From assembly GCF_015689175.1 (NCBI RefSeq), contig NZ_CP065047.1:4092001-4156000 (forward strand): 64,000 nucleotides of DNA, written 5' to 3'. The position numbers were made by a program, and so were the translations under genes. The stretch's first letter is position 1; each line of letters starts with the position of its first letter. Below the pieces are notes generated by a model, which was not told the origin of the DNA, did no database searches, and was given only the letters and a program-made list of their open reading frames with translations. Source of the stretch: Mycobacterium kubicae (lineage in GTDB: Bacteria; Actinomycetota; Actinomycetes; Mycobacteriales; Mycobacteriaceae). Below are positions 8,673 to 17,208 of this stretch, piece by piece.

Positions 8673-9446
8673 TCAGCCCCGATGCACTTCGAAAGTCTCG
8701 TCGCACACCACAGCGTGCACGGGACCGTCGAACTCCGCCTTAGCTTCACTGATCACATCTTCGCGCGATGTCCACGGCGGGATGTGGGTGAGAAGCAACT
8801 CTCGAACCCCGGCCTGCGCCGCGGCGCGACCGGCCTCCGTGCCGGACAAATGCAGGTTGGGCGGATGCTTGGCCGAATGCGTCCACGACGCCTCACACAG
8901 GAAGACGTCCGCGCCGCGCGCCAGTTCGACCAGCTGGTCACACGAGCCGGTGTCACCGCTGTACACCAAGGTCGCTCCACTGGGGTCGGTGATCCGCAGA
9001 CCGAAGGACTCCGTCGGGTGAGCCACGATGCGCGGCAACACGGTGAGTGCGCCCACGGTCACCGGCTCACCATCCACCCAGTGATGAACGTCGAAGATGT
9101 CCGAGCAGTCGTCGATCTCGCCGCCGAACGGCGAGGACGCCGCGCCTAACCGAGACCACGTGTCGCTGGGGCCGTACAACAACGCCTTACCTTGCGGCCG
9201 CGACGGGTGATAGCGCCGCCAGACGAAGAGTCCCGGCAAGTCCAGGCAGTGGTCGGCATGCAGATGTGACAACAGCACCTGCACGGCTGAGGGGTCAGCG
9301 TGCCGTTGGAGTGCGCCGAGCACACCGCCGCCGAAGTCGATGACAATAGGCGGGGTGTCAGGTGCCCTGAGCAGATACCCCGACGCAGGCGAATCCGGAC
9401 CCACCACGCTGCCCGAGCAGCCGAGTACGGTAATTCGCACGGACAC
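8673..9446 (-). CDS. metallo-beta-lactamase-fold phosphodiesterase (Rv1339-like)
   Basis: 257-residue MBL-fold hydrolase. The metal motif HLHADH is at residues 61-66 with further ligands in YSGDTGSCD and LLLTHIPPW, the layout of the RNase Z/cyclic-nucleotide phosphodiesterase branch. The M. tuberculosis homologue Rv1339 has been described as an atypical cAMP phosphodiesterase; that role is inferred here from family. Cytosolic, no signal peptide. It follows murI by 72 bp on the same strand, so is probably cotranscribed with it. Confidence 0.88.
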   Translation of the reverse strand: MSVRITVLGCSGSVVGPDSPASGYLLRAPDTPPIVIDFGGGVLGALQRHADPSAVQVLLSHLHADHCLDLPGLFVWRRYHPSRPQGKALLYGPSDTWSRLGAASSPFGGEIDDCSDIFDVHHWVDGEPVTVGALTVLPRIVAHPTESFGLRITDPSGATLVYSGDTGSCDQLVELARGADVFLCEASWTHSAKHPPNLHLSGTEAGRAAAQAGVRELLLTHIPPWTSREDVISEAKAEFDGPVHAVVCDETFEVHRG

Positions 9447-9518
9447 TACTGTGCCATGCCCGATAGCACGATGGAGAAAACATCGCCGCTTTTACTGGCA
9501 CATTCATCGGCATACCTA

Positions 9519-10331
9519 CTAGACGTTGGAGTGACGCACGGGTTCAACGCCAGTGATGGCCGGGCCGAGGAACCGTGAAGCCAAAAACGTGAATGAATCC
9601 GGGTCTCCGGTGGCTTCGAAAATCCGGGTCGCGGGTGCCGCGTCGTGGGGACGCAGCAGGTCTGCTTCGGTGAGCACCCGGACCACTTGTTTGGCGGTCT
9701 CTTCAGCACTGGAAACCAGCGTGACGTGGTCGCCCATCACCAGTTGGATCAGGCCGGAAAGCAACGGATAGTGCGTGCATCCCAACACCAGCGTGTCGAC
9801 CTCGGCCCGCTGTAGCGGCTCGAGATAGCCCTCGGCCAGACCGAGCACCTGGCGTCCGCTGGTGACCCCGCGCTCGACGAAGTCCACGAATCGGGGGCAG
9901 GCCACCGCGGTGATCTGGGTGTCGCGGGCGGCGGCGAACGCGTCCTGATACGCATGTGACGCGATGGTCGCGCGGGTACCGATCACCCCAATGCGGCCGT
10001 TGCGGGTAGTCGCGACGGCCCGACGCACGGCGGGCAGGATCACTTCGACGACGGGCACGTCGTAGCGTTCCCGCGCATCGCGCAGGCACGCCGCAGACGC
10101 CGAATTGCAGGCGATCACCAACACCTTCACGCCTCGACTGACCAGATCGTCCCCTATAGCCAAGGCGTGCGCCCGGATATCGGAGATGGCCAGCGGGCCG
10201 TACGGGCCGTTGGCGGTGTCGCCGACGTAGACGATGTCCTCGTCGGGCAGTTGGTCGATGATGGCCCGAGCGACGGTCAATCCCCCGACCCCGGAATCGA
10301 AGACTCCGACGGGTGCCAGCGGCGACGTCAT
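9519..10331 (-). CDS. murI: Glutamate racemase
   Basis: 270 residues. Converts L- to D-glutamate for peptidoglycan. Catalytic pair Cys75 (ACNSASA) and Cys185 (GCTHYPLL) are both present, with the [11 protein letters not shown] loop at the N-terminus and [11 protein letters not shown] after it. The ATG at 10331 overlaps the rhomboid stop (ATGA), which fixes the start and shows coupling. Full length and apparently functional. Confidence 0.96.
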   Translation of the reverse strand: MTSPLAPVGVFDSGVGGLTVARAIIDQLPDEDIVYVGDTANGPYGPLAISDIRAHALAIGDDLVSRGVKVLVIACNSASAACLRDARERYDVPVVEVILPAVRRAVATTRNGRIGVIGTRATIASHAYQDAFAAARDTQITAVACPRFVDFVERGVTSGRQVLGLAEGYLEPLQRAEVDTLVLGCTHYPLLSGLIQLVMGDHVTLVSSAEETAKQVVRVLTEADLLRPHDAAPATRIFEATGDPDSFTFLASRFLGPAITGVEPVRHSNV

Positions 10332-11008
10332 AGCGTGCGGGGCAGTGATCGGGGTGATTTTTTCCGTTCCCGGGCTTTGCGTTCCGGGGCGGACAGTAGG
10401 TACGCCGCCACCACTCCGGCCAGCGCACCGCACAAATGGCCTTGCCATGACACCCCGCCGCATCTGCCCAGGACCGGCAAAGCGCCCCACAGGACACCGC
10501 CGTAAACAAACAACACGACCAGCCCGATGACGATGTCGCGCAACCTGCGGACGAAGAATCCGAAGACCACCAGGAAGGCCAGCCAGCCGAAGATCAGTCC
10601 CGACGCCCCGATGTGGTCGGTGGGACCACAGCTACTGCCGACGTTGCCGATCAGCCAGGTTCCGAACCCGCCCAGGATCCACACGATCGCCGTGGCCCAG
10701 ACGAAACGTGCCAGACCGGCCAGCGTCATCAGGAAGCCGAGCACCAGCATCGGGATCGTGTTGGCGATCAGGTGCTGCCAGTTGGCGTGCAGCACCGGCG
10801 CGAAGACGATTCCCCAGAGTCCGTCGGTGGTCAGTGGCCTGATGCCGTTGCGGTCGAGCCGGCCGCCGCTCAACTGGTCGATCAGTTCCACCAGATAGAG
10901 CAATGCCACAAACGTGAGGATCGTGGTTCCGCCGACCACCCATCGCGGCCGCTTCCCCACCGGGGTCGCCGGTGTTCGCGAGTGCCCTGTCGGGCCGGTC
11001 ATGCCCAT
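10328..11008 (-). CDS. Rhomboid-family intramembrane serine protease
   Basis: 226-residue polytopic membrane protein (Rv1337-like). The active-site serine motif GASG (in [11 protein letters not shown]) and the catalytic histidine segment ([12 protein letters not shown]) are present, on adjacent membrane helices; about six helices are predictable. Substrate unknown. The ATG at 11008 is chosen because a purine-rich AAAGGGCAGG precedes it and the start overlaps the cysM stop as expected from M. tuberculosis. The longer frame to 11077 would merely translate the decayed cysM end. Coupled by ATGA to murI. Confidence 0.9.
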   Translation of the reverse strand: MGMTGPTGHSRTPATPVGKRPRWVVGGTTILTFVALLYLVELIDQLSGGRLDRNGIRPLTTDGLWGIVFAPVLHANWQHLIANTIPMLVLGFLMTLAGLARFVWATAIVWILGGFGTWLIGNVGSSCGPTDHIGASGLIFGWLAFLVVFGFFVRRLRDIVIGLVVLFVYGGVLWGALPVLGRCGGVSWQGHLCGALAGVVAAYLLSAPERKARERKKSPRSLPRTL

Positions 11009-11101
11009 ACCTGCCCTTTCGGCCTCTTCGGCGTCATCCAGGCTACCGGCAACGACGCCGGTGGAAGAGACCTCCATCGGCGTCGGCGGCGACGAACGCG
11101 C
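10999..11101 (-). pseudogene. cysM: 3' remnant of cysM (O-phosphoserine sulfhydrylase)
   Basis: The ~100 bp between cysO and the rhomboid gene are too short for cysM (about 323 codons), yet they encode, in shifting frames, pieces that match the remembered CysM C-terminus. These are AFVAADA (family ALVVADAG), then STGVVAGSLDDAE (family STGAYAGSLDDAE), then GQVWA and TGA (family GQLWA-stop). Two net 2-base losses separate the three segments. The 5' ~285 codons are deleted right up to the cysO stop. The final TGA still overlaps the rhomboid start. CysM normally makes cysteine from O-phosphoserine using CysO-thiocarboxylate as sulfur donor. Confidence 0.8.
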
Positions 11102-11383
11102 TCAACCGCCCGCGACGGCGGGCAGGATGGTGACCGAGTCACCGTCGGCTATCGCGGTGTCCAAGCCGCCGGAGAATCGGACGTCCTCGTCGTTGACGTA
11201 GATGTTGACGAAGCGGTGCAGCTTGCCGGGAGAAGACTTGTCGACGAGGCGCTCGGAGATACCCGAGTAGTTGGCCTCCAAGTCCGAGATGACCGCTCCG
11301 AGCGTCTCACCGCTCGCCGAGACGCGCTTCTGACCTCCGGTGTGCGGCCGCAGGATGGTCGGGATGGACACGGTGACGCTCAT
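11102..11383 (-). CDS. cysO: CysO sulfur-carrier protein
   Basis: 93-residue ubiquitin-like/MoaD-like protein ending in AVAGG; its C-terminal glycine is converted to a thiocarboxylate that donates sulfur. The beta-grasp pattern VTVSIPTILRPHTGG...NIYVNDEDVRF...GDSVTILPAV is intact and length is normal. Expected partners are Mec (next gene upstream, 20 bp away) and CysM. Here cysM is reduced to a remnant immediately downstream, so CysO keeps its processing peptidase but has lost its genomic sulfur acceptor. Confidence 0.95.
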   Translation of the reverse strand: MSVTVSIPTILRPHTGGQKRVSASGETLGAVISDLEANYSGISERLVDKSSPGKLHRFVNIYVNDEDVRFSGGLDTAIADGDSVTILPAVAGG

Positions 11384-11403
11384 GCGGGCCTTTCGGGGAC
11401 TGG

Positions 11404-11817
11404 TCAGTATTGATCGACGATAGTGACTGGTTCTTCGGTCACGGCACCGCCGATGATGCGGTAGCTGCGCAGCTGGTGGCGGACGGGGTCGCGGGTGGAG
11501 ACCAGCACGTAGTGGGCATCGGGTTCGGCGGCCAGGTCGACGTCGGTGCGGCTTGGGTAGGCCGCGGCGGCGGTGTGCGAGTGATAGATGACCACAGGCA
11601 CCTCTGCGGCGCCTTCCATCGCGCGCCAGACTCGCAGATGTTCCGTGGAATCGAACCGGTAGAACGTCGGTGAGCGTTCGGCGTTGCGCATCGGAATGTG
11701 GCGTTCCGGTCGGTCCGAGCCGTCGGGTCCGGCCAGTACTCCGCACGCTTCGTCGGGATGGTCGCGGCGCGCATGGGCGATCATGGCGTCGACCAGATCG
11801 GCACGGATGACCAACAC
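11404..11817 (-). CDS. mec: Mec, JAMM metallopeptidase that trims CysO-cysteine
   Basis: 137 residues. The zinc JAMM centre is complete: Glu23 (DEACGVL), His79 and His81 (HSH), Ser89 and Asp92. Releases cysteine from the CysO-cysteine adduct in the CysM pathway. The GTG start at 11817 sits two bases from the stop of the upstream peptidase gene, so translation is probably coupled; the longer frame just reads through that gene. With cysM decayed, Mec may have lost its usual substrate or may act on another adduct. Confidence 0.93.
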   Translation of the reverse strand: MLVIRADLVDAMIAHARRDHPDEACGVLAGPDGSDRPERHIPMRNAERSPTFYRFDSTEHLRVWRAMEGAAEVPVVIYHSHTAAAAYPSRTDVDLAAEPDAHYVLVSTRDPVRHQLRSYRIIGGAVTEEPVTIVDQY

Positions 11818-11818
11818 T

Positions 11819-12862
11819 TCACCCGCCCACTTTCCCGAAGGCTCCGGGCAGCACGTCGCGGTAAGTCGGAATGCCGGCCACCGACTCGGCGGCGATGACA
11901 CCGCCCAGCACCGCCCGTGCCAGGCAGTCGGCCGCAGCCGCCCCGACGGCGGTGATGAGTTCGGTGTCCGGAAACATGGCGGCGGGCAGGTCCGTCGGTG
12001 GGGGCACCTCGACCGCACCGGTGGCCAGCGCGAAGACGGTGTCGCCGTCCAAGGGGGTGTGGGCGGGCCGGATGGTGCGCGCCAGCCCGTCGTGGGCCGC
12101 GATGGCCACCCGCCGGCACCCCGCCGGACCCAGGGTGGCGTCCGTGGCGACCACTGCGATCGTCGTATTGAGCGTGCTGAATTTGGTCGGTAATCCGGCC
12201 AACGCTTCGATCTCCGCTTCCGGCGGCACCTGCAGCCCGAGCTCCTCGCCGAGGCCGGCCATCCATGGCAGGCCGGTCACCGGATCGACGACGTTGCCTG
12301 CGGAGTTGACTACGACCACCGCGCCGACGGTGACGCCCGACGTCAACGTCGTCGACGCCGTCCCGACGCCGCCTTTCAGCACCCCCGCGCGCGCCCCCAC
12401 ACCCGCTCCAACGGTCCCGACCGCGACACCGGTGTTCTCGGCTGCATCGGCCGCTGCACACGCGGCATAGCCGAACTCAGCCGTCGGCCGGCAGCCCCAA
12501 CCGCCGACGGGCAGGTCGAAGATCACCGCGCCGGGCACGATCGGCACCACCCCGTCGCCCATCGCGACACCACGCTCGTGTTCCTCGAGCCAGCGCATGA
12601 CGCCGTCCGCGGCGGCCAGGCCATAGGCGCTGCCACCGGCGAGCAGCACGGCGTCGACGTACCGCACGCTGTTGGACGGGTCCAGCAGATCGGTTTCCCG
12701 CGTTCCGGGCGCACCGCCCCGGCAGTCCACGGCGCCCACGGTTCCCGGCGGCGCGAGCACGACCGTGACACCACATGCCCAGCCCGCACCCAGCGTGGCA
12801 TCGTCGTCGAGCCGCTGGTAGTGACCGACGCGGACGCCGCCCACGTCGGCGATGGAACTCAT
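11819..12862 (-). CDS. P1-family (DmpA-like) aminopeptidase
   Basis: 347-residue N-terminal nucleophile-type peptidase of family S58/P1 (Rv1333-like). It opens with SSIADVGGVRVGH, the family signature; self-cleavage would occur in the GGVGTASTTLTSG region to expose the nucleophile. It has GSAYGLAAADGVMRWLEE and a long Gly/Ala-rich core; no signal peptide. Related enzymes are L-aminopeptidases/D-esterases or beta-peptidyl aminopeptidases; the natural substrate is unknown. It is at the head of the mec-cysO gene run. Confidence 0.88.
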   Translation of the reverse strand: MSSIADVGGVRVGHYQRLDDDATLGAGWACGVTVVLAPPGTVGAVDCRGGAPGTRETDLLDPSNSVRYVDAVLLAGGSAYGLAAADGVMRWLEEHERGVAMGDGVVPIVPGAVIFDLPVGGWGCRPTAEFGYAACAAADAAENTGVAVGTVGAGVGARAGVLKGGVGTASTTLTSGVTVGAVVVVNSAGNVVDPVTGLPWMAGLGEELGLQVPPEAEIEALAGLPTKFSTLNTTIAVVATDATLGPAGCRRVAIAAHDGLARTIRPAHTPLDGDTVFALATGAVEVPPPTDLPAAMFPDTELITAVGAAAADCLARAVLGGVIAAESVAGIPTYRDVLPGAFGKVGG

Positions 12863-12872
12863 CGCGGCGACC

Positions 12873-13460
12873 TCACGAGGGTCGGCGCCCCATCAGGACC
12901 AGCACCAGATACTCCTGCAGGACGGTGAGCCATTGGTACACGTCGAAGTGTGCGGCCAGGGGGTGGTCGGCGGGCAGTCGCTGGGGGCCCTGCGGGCCGA
13001 CGTCGAGCATGACGCCCAGCGTCAACCGCAGGTCGTTGACCGCAGCGATCCAGGAGTTGGCGGCCTCCTCGGTCAGCTCGAACCGGCCGCCGTTGTCCGG
13101 CACTGTGTCGAGAACCTGTTGAGCGGCAACGCGTTTAGCGTCGATGATTTCCGGCTCGTGCAAGCTGCGCAGCGCGGCGTTGAGGGTCTCGGAGGCGTCG
13201 CGGGCCAACGGGTCCTTCTCGTCGGGCCGGTAGAAATCGGGCAGCAACCGACTCAACGTCGGGTCGCCCGGACGGTCCGAATGTCCGGTCTTGATACCGG
13301 TGATCTCTTCCAGTTCGTCGGACGGCGCGGACGCCTCGCGGTCATCGAGCAGACCGATCATCGCCCCGACCAGATTCTTCAGCAGCGCCGCTTCATGCGG
13401 CGCCAGCGACGACCGAAAGCGGGGACCGTTGCGGGTCTCGACGCGCTTCCATTTGCGCAC
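12873..13460 (-). CDS. DUF2017 protein
   Basis: 195-residue cytosolic protein of actinobacterial DUF2017 (Rv1332-like). N-terminus MRKWKRVETRNGPRFRSSLAPHE and the helical remainder (LLKNLVGAMIGLL, ALRSLHEPEI, VNDLRLTLGV) match the family. It almost always lies next to clpS in actinobacteria, as here (24 bp), hinting at a role in Clp-linked proteolysis, though this is only contextual. No catalytic motif is evident. Confidence 0.82.
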   Translation of the reverse strand: MRKWKRVETRNGPRFRSSLAPHEAALLKNLVGAMIGLLDDREASAPSDELEEITGIKTGHSDRPGDPTLSRLLPDFYRPDEKDPLARDASETLNAALRSLHEPEIIDAKRVAAQQVLDTVPDNGGRFELTEEAANSWIAAVNDLRLTLGVMLDVGPQGPQRLPADHPLAAHFDVYQWLTVLQEYLVLVLMGRRPS

Positions 13461-13484
13461 AGCGAATCGCCGGTACCTTCGACT

Positions 13485-13790
13485 TCACCGGTCCTGCTGC
13501 ATCGTCGCCCACAATCCGGCGGCATGCAGCTTGGACACGTCGACTTCCATGGACTCGCGGCTACCCGAGGAGACCACGGCCTTTCCTTCGTTGTGCACCT
13601 GCAACATCAGCTTGGTGGCATGCGGCTCGCTGTAGCCGAAAAGCTTCTGGAACACGTAGGTGACGTAGGTCATCAGGTTCACCGGGTCGTCCCACACGAT
13701 GGTGACCCAAGGACTGGCCGTGACCTCGACCGGCGCGGATTCTCGTTGTTCAGTCGAGCCCGGCTTGGCGGGCGCTGCCGCAACAACCAT
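13485..13790 (-). CDS. clpS: ClpS, Clp protease adaptor
   Basis: 101 residues. Delivers N-degron substrates to ClpC1/ClpP. The core shows [23 protein letters not shown], with the Asp/Asn pocket residues that hold destabilising N-terminal side chains, and [18 protein letters not shown] disordered N-terminal tail of ~28 residues is typical. First gene of the minus run clpS-DUF2017-peptidase-mec-cysO; the 50-bp gap to divergent pncB should hold both promoters. Confidence 0.95.
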   Translation of the reverse strand: MVVAAAPAKPGSTEQRESAPVEVTASPWVTIVWDDPVNLMTYVTYVFQKLFGYSEPHATKLMLQVHNEGKAVVSSGSRESMEVDVSKLHAAGLWATMQQDR

Positions 13791-13840
13791 GGCCCCAGGA
13801 TAGCGAGCCCGGCCACGATACGAACCGTTACGGTTGCGGG

Positions 13841-15157
13841 GTGAATGACTCGGCCTTGGTTGGGCTGCTGACTGACAAGTACGAGTTGACCATGCTGGCG
13901 GCGGCGTTGCGCGACGGCTCCGCCGAACGCCGAACCACGTTCGAGGTGTTCGCGCGGCGACTGCCGCACGGTCGTCGCTACGGGGTGGTCTGCGGCACGG
14001 GTCGGCTACTGGAGGTGCTGCAGCAGTTCAGCTTTGACGACGAGGCCTGCGACCTGCTCGCCGAATTCCTGGATCCGGACACGGTCAGCTATCTGCGCGA
14101 CTTCCGGTTCGCTGGTGACATCGACGGATACGCCGAGGGTGAGCTGTATTTCCCGGGGTCGCCCGTGCTGTCGGTGCGCGGCAGCTTCGCCGAATGCGTG
14201 GTGATCGAGACCCTGGTGCTGTCGATCTTCAATCACGACTCGGCCATCGCGTCGGCCGCTGCCCGCATGGTCAGTGCGGCCGAAGACCGGCCGCTGATCG
14301 ACATGGGATCGCGACGCACCCATGAACACGCCGCCGTGGCGTCGGCCCGCGCGGCCTATATCGCCGGTTTCGCCGCCTCGTCCAACTTGGAGGCGCAGCG
14401 GCGCTACGGAGTCCCCACTGTCGGCACCGCCGCGCATGCGTTCACCATGCTGCACACCCGCGATGACGGTGCCCTGGACAAGACCGAATTGGACGCGTTT
14501 CGGGCGCAGGTGGACGCGCTGGGCGCCGACACCACGCTGCTGGTGGACACCTACGACGTGACGGCCGGAGTGGCCAACGCGGTGGCCGCGGCCGGCACCG
14601 CACTGGGGGCGGTGCGCATCGACTCGGGCGAGCTGGGTGTCCTGGCCCGGCAGACCCGCGACCAACTCGACCGGCTGGGCGCCACTCAGACCCGCATCGT
14701 GGTCTCCGGCGACCTCGACGAATTCAGCATCGCCGCCTTGCGGGCCGAGCCGGTAGACAGCTATGGAGTGGGCACCGCCCTGGTCACCGGCTCGGGCGCG
14801 CCGGCGGCCAACATGGTCTACAAATTGGTCGAAGTGGACGGCATCCCCGTGCAAAAACGCAGCAGCCACAAGGAATCTCGCGGCGGCAGCAAGCAGGCGC
14901 TGCGACTGGCGCGTCCTACCGGCACCATCACCGAGGAGATCGTGCATCCCGCCGGCCATCCGCCTGCCCTCGACGAGCCTTCTCGGGTGTTGACCACAGC
15001 GCTGGTCCGCGAGGGGCAGGTCGTCACCGACACCGGCAGCTCTGCCCTGGCCGCCGCGCGGGAGCTGGTGACCTCCGGACTGCGCAGCTTGCCCTGGGAG
15101 GGCCTGAAACTGTCGGCCGGCGACCCGGCGATTCCCACCCGGACAATCACCGCCTGA
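13841..15157 (+). CDS. pncB: Nicotinate phosphoribosyltransferase (PncB1-like)
   Basis: 438 residues, starting at GTG. Salvages nicotinate to nicotinate mononucleotide for NAD synthesis. Features: [17 protein letters not shown] at the N-terminus, the [19 protein letters not shown] segment, [19 protein letters not shown] with the phosphoribosylated-His region, and [16 protein letters not shown] for PRPP binding. Length fits the family. Divergent from clpS and 62 bp upstream of dinG on the same strand. Confidence 0.94.
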   Translation: MNDSALVGLLTDKYELTMLAAALRDGSAERRTTFEVFARRLPHGRRYGVVCGTGRLLEVLQQFSFDDEACDLLAEFLDPDTVSYLRDFRFAGDIDGYAEGELYFPGSPVLSVRGSFAECVVIETLVLSIFNHDSAIASAAARMVSAAEDRPLIDMGSRRTHEHAAVASARAAYIAGFAASSNLEAQRRYGVPTVGTAAHAFTMLHTRDDGALDKTELDAFRAQVDALGADTTLLVDTYDVTAGVANAVAAAGTALGAVRIDSGELGVLARQTRDQLDRLGATQTRIVVSGDLDEFSIAALRAEPVDSYGVGTALVTGSGAPAANMVYKLVEVDGIPVQKRSSHKESRGGSKQALRLARPTGTITEEIVHPAGHPPALDEPSRVLTTALVREGQVVTDTGSSALAAARELVTSGLRSLPWEGLKLSAGDPAIPTRTITA

Positions 15158-15219
15158 GCTATACCGTCGACCTACCGCGCGACCCGACGACTCGAGGAGC
15201 CCCCACGCCCAATCCGTCC

Positions 15220-17208
15220 GTGTCCGAGCTGCTCGCCGTCGCCGTCGCGGCGCTCGGCGGTAGTGAGCGACGCGGTCAGCAGGAGATGGCGACCGCGGTC
15301 GCGGCAGCCTTCGAGTCGGGCCAACACCTCGTCGTCCAGGCCGGCACCGGCACCGGCAAGTCGCTGGCGTACCTGGTCCCGGCGATGCTGCAGGCGGTGA
15401 CCGACGATGAGCCGGTCGTCGTATCGACGGCCACGATCGCGCTACAGCGCCAGCTCGTCGATCGCGACCTGCCCCGCCTGGCCGATTCGCTTGCCGCTGC
15501 ACTGCCCCGCCGTCCCGAATTCGCACTGTTGAAAGGGCGGCGAAACTACCTGTGCCTGAACAAGATTCATAACGGCGGCGCATCCGGCGAGTCCGGCGCC
15601 GCCGACGAGCGACCGCAAGAGGAATTGTTCAATCCGATGGCGGTCACCGGGTTGGGTCGCGACGTGCAACGGCTCACCGAGTGGGCATCGACCACCGATT
15701 CCGGCGATCGTGACGACCTGAAACCCGGTGTGCCCGACCGATCCTGGGCGCAGGTCAGCGTCTCGGCGCGCGAATGCATCGGCGTGGCTCGTTGTCCGTT
15801 CGGCACCGAGTGCTTCTCCGAACGGGCCCGCATGCGCGCCGGGGCGGTCGACATCGTGGTCACCAACCACGCACTGCTGGCTATCGACGCCGTCGCGGAC
15901 TCGGCGGTGCTGCCCGAGCACTCGCTGTTGGTGGTCGACGAAGCCCACGAATTGGCCGACCGGGTCACCTCCGTCGCGACCGCGGAACTGACCTCGGCCG
16001 GCCTGGGCCTCGCTTCCCGCCGCGTCACCCGGTTGGTCGATCCGGAGATCACCGAACGCCTCGAGGCGGCATCGGCGATCTTCACCTCCGCCATCCACGA
16101 CGCGCCACCGGGCCGCATCGACCGCCTCGACGACGAGCTGGCGACGTACCTGACCGCGCTGCGTGATGCCGCCAGTGCGGCGCGTTCGGCAATCGAGACC
16201 ACCGGCGACGCCAAGACCGCTTCGGCCCGCGCGGAAGCCGGCGCGGCGTTGACCGAGATCTCCGATACCGCCACGCGCATCCTGACGTCGTTCGCGCCCG
16301 CGATTCCCGACCGGACCGAAGTGGTGTGGCTGGACCGGGAGGACACGCGCGTCGCGTTGCGGGTGGCCCCGCTGTCGGTGTCGAATCTGCTTGCCCAACA
16401 CTTGTTTTCGCGCGCTACGACGGTGCTGACGTCAGCGACGCTGACGGTCGGCGGGTCGTTCGACGCGATGGCGTCGGCGTGGGGGCTAACCGGCCCCGAC
16501 GGCGGTGACGAGCCGGGCGGGCAAACCTGGAAGGGCATCGACGTCGGCTCCCCCTTCCACCACGCCACATCGGGCATCCTGTACGTCGCCGCCCACCTGC
16601 CGCCGCCCGGCCGCGACGGCGCCGGTTCGGCCGAGCAGCTCACCGAGATCGCCGAACTCGTCACCGCCGCCGGCGGGCGCACCCTGGGGTTGTTCTCCTC
16701 GATGCGGGCCGCCCGAGCCGCCGCCGAGGCGATGCGTGAACGCCTCACCACCCCGGTGCTGTGCCAGGGCGACGACACCACCTCCGCGCTCGTCGAACAA
16801 TTCACCGACGACCCGGAGACCTCGTTGTTCGGCACACTGTCACTGTGGCAAGGCGTCGACGTGCCGGGACCGTCGCTGTCTCTGGTGCTCATCGACCGCA
16901 TCCCCTTCCCGCGCCCCGACGATCCCTTGCTGAGCGCTCGCCAGCGCGCGGTGGCCGCCCGGGGCGGCAACGGCTTCATGACGGTCGCGGCCAGCCATGC
17001 GGCACTGCTGCTGGCGCAGGGCTCGGGTCGGCTGTTGCGCCGCGTCAGCGACCGCGGCGTGGTGGCGGTACTCGACTCCCGGATGGTCACCGCCCGATAC
17101 GGCAGCTATCTGCGCGCCTCACTGCCGCCGTTTTGGCACACCACCAACGCCGCGCAGGTGCGCGGGGCGTTGCAGCGGCTGGCGGAGGCTCACCTCAAGC
17201 CAGGGTGA
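15220..17208 (+). CDS. dinG: DinG-family ATP-dependent helicase with Fe-S cluster
   Basis: 662-residue superfamily 2 (XPD-like) helicase. Walker A AGTGTGKSLAYL, the DEAH box (VVDEAHELAD) and four cysteines for the iron-sulfur cluster (NYLCLN, ARECIG, ARCPFG, TECF) are all present, followed by TSATL and the GQGSGRLLRR-like motif LAQGSGRLLRR. Unwinds R-loops, D-loops and G4 structures in the family. The GTG start could lie slightly upstream. The last 14 bases overlap the convergent glgP 3' end. Confidence 0.93.
   Translation: MSELLAVAVAALGGSERRGQQEMATAVAAAFESGQHLVVQAGTGTGKSLAYLVPAMLQAVTDDEPVVVSTATIALQRQLVDRDLPRLADSLAAALPRRPEFALLKGRRNYLCLNKIHNGGASGESGAADERPQEELFNPMAVTGLGRDVQRLTEWASTTDSGDRDDLKPGVPDRSWAQVSVSARECIGVARCPFGTECFSERARMRAGAVDIVVTNHALLAIDAVADSAVLPEHSLLVVDEAHELADRVTSVATAELTSAGLGLASRRVTRLVDPEITERLEAASAIFTSAIHDAPPGRIDRLDDELATYLTALRDAASAARSAIETTGDAKTASARAEAGAALTEISDTATRILTSFAPAIPDRTEVVWLDREDTRVALRVAPLSVSNLLAQHLFSRATTVLTSATLTVGGSFDAMASAWGLTGPDGGDEPGGQTWKGIDVGSPFHHATSGILYVAAHLPPPGRDGAGSAEQLTEIAELVTAAGGRTLGLFSSMRAARAAAEAMRERLTTPVLCQGDDTTSALVEQFTDDPETSLFGTLSLWQGVDVPGPSLSLVLIDRIPFPRPDDPLLSARQRAVAARGGNGFMTVAASHAALLLAQGSGRLLRRVSDRGVVAVLDSRMVTARYGSYLRASLPPFWHTTNAAQVRGALQRLAEAHLKPG

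Noticed and set aside
11009..11077. rhomboid gene starting at 11077 with a 23-residue N-terminal extension
   Set aside because: The extra residues are the decayed cysM end; the ATG at 11008 has an RBS and fits the family start.
14006..15583. 525-residue frame antisense to pncB/dinG
   Set aside because: Opposite strand of two clear enzymes; composition is typical of GC-rich shadow frames.
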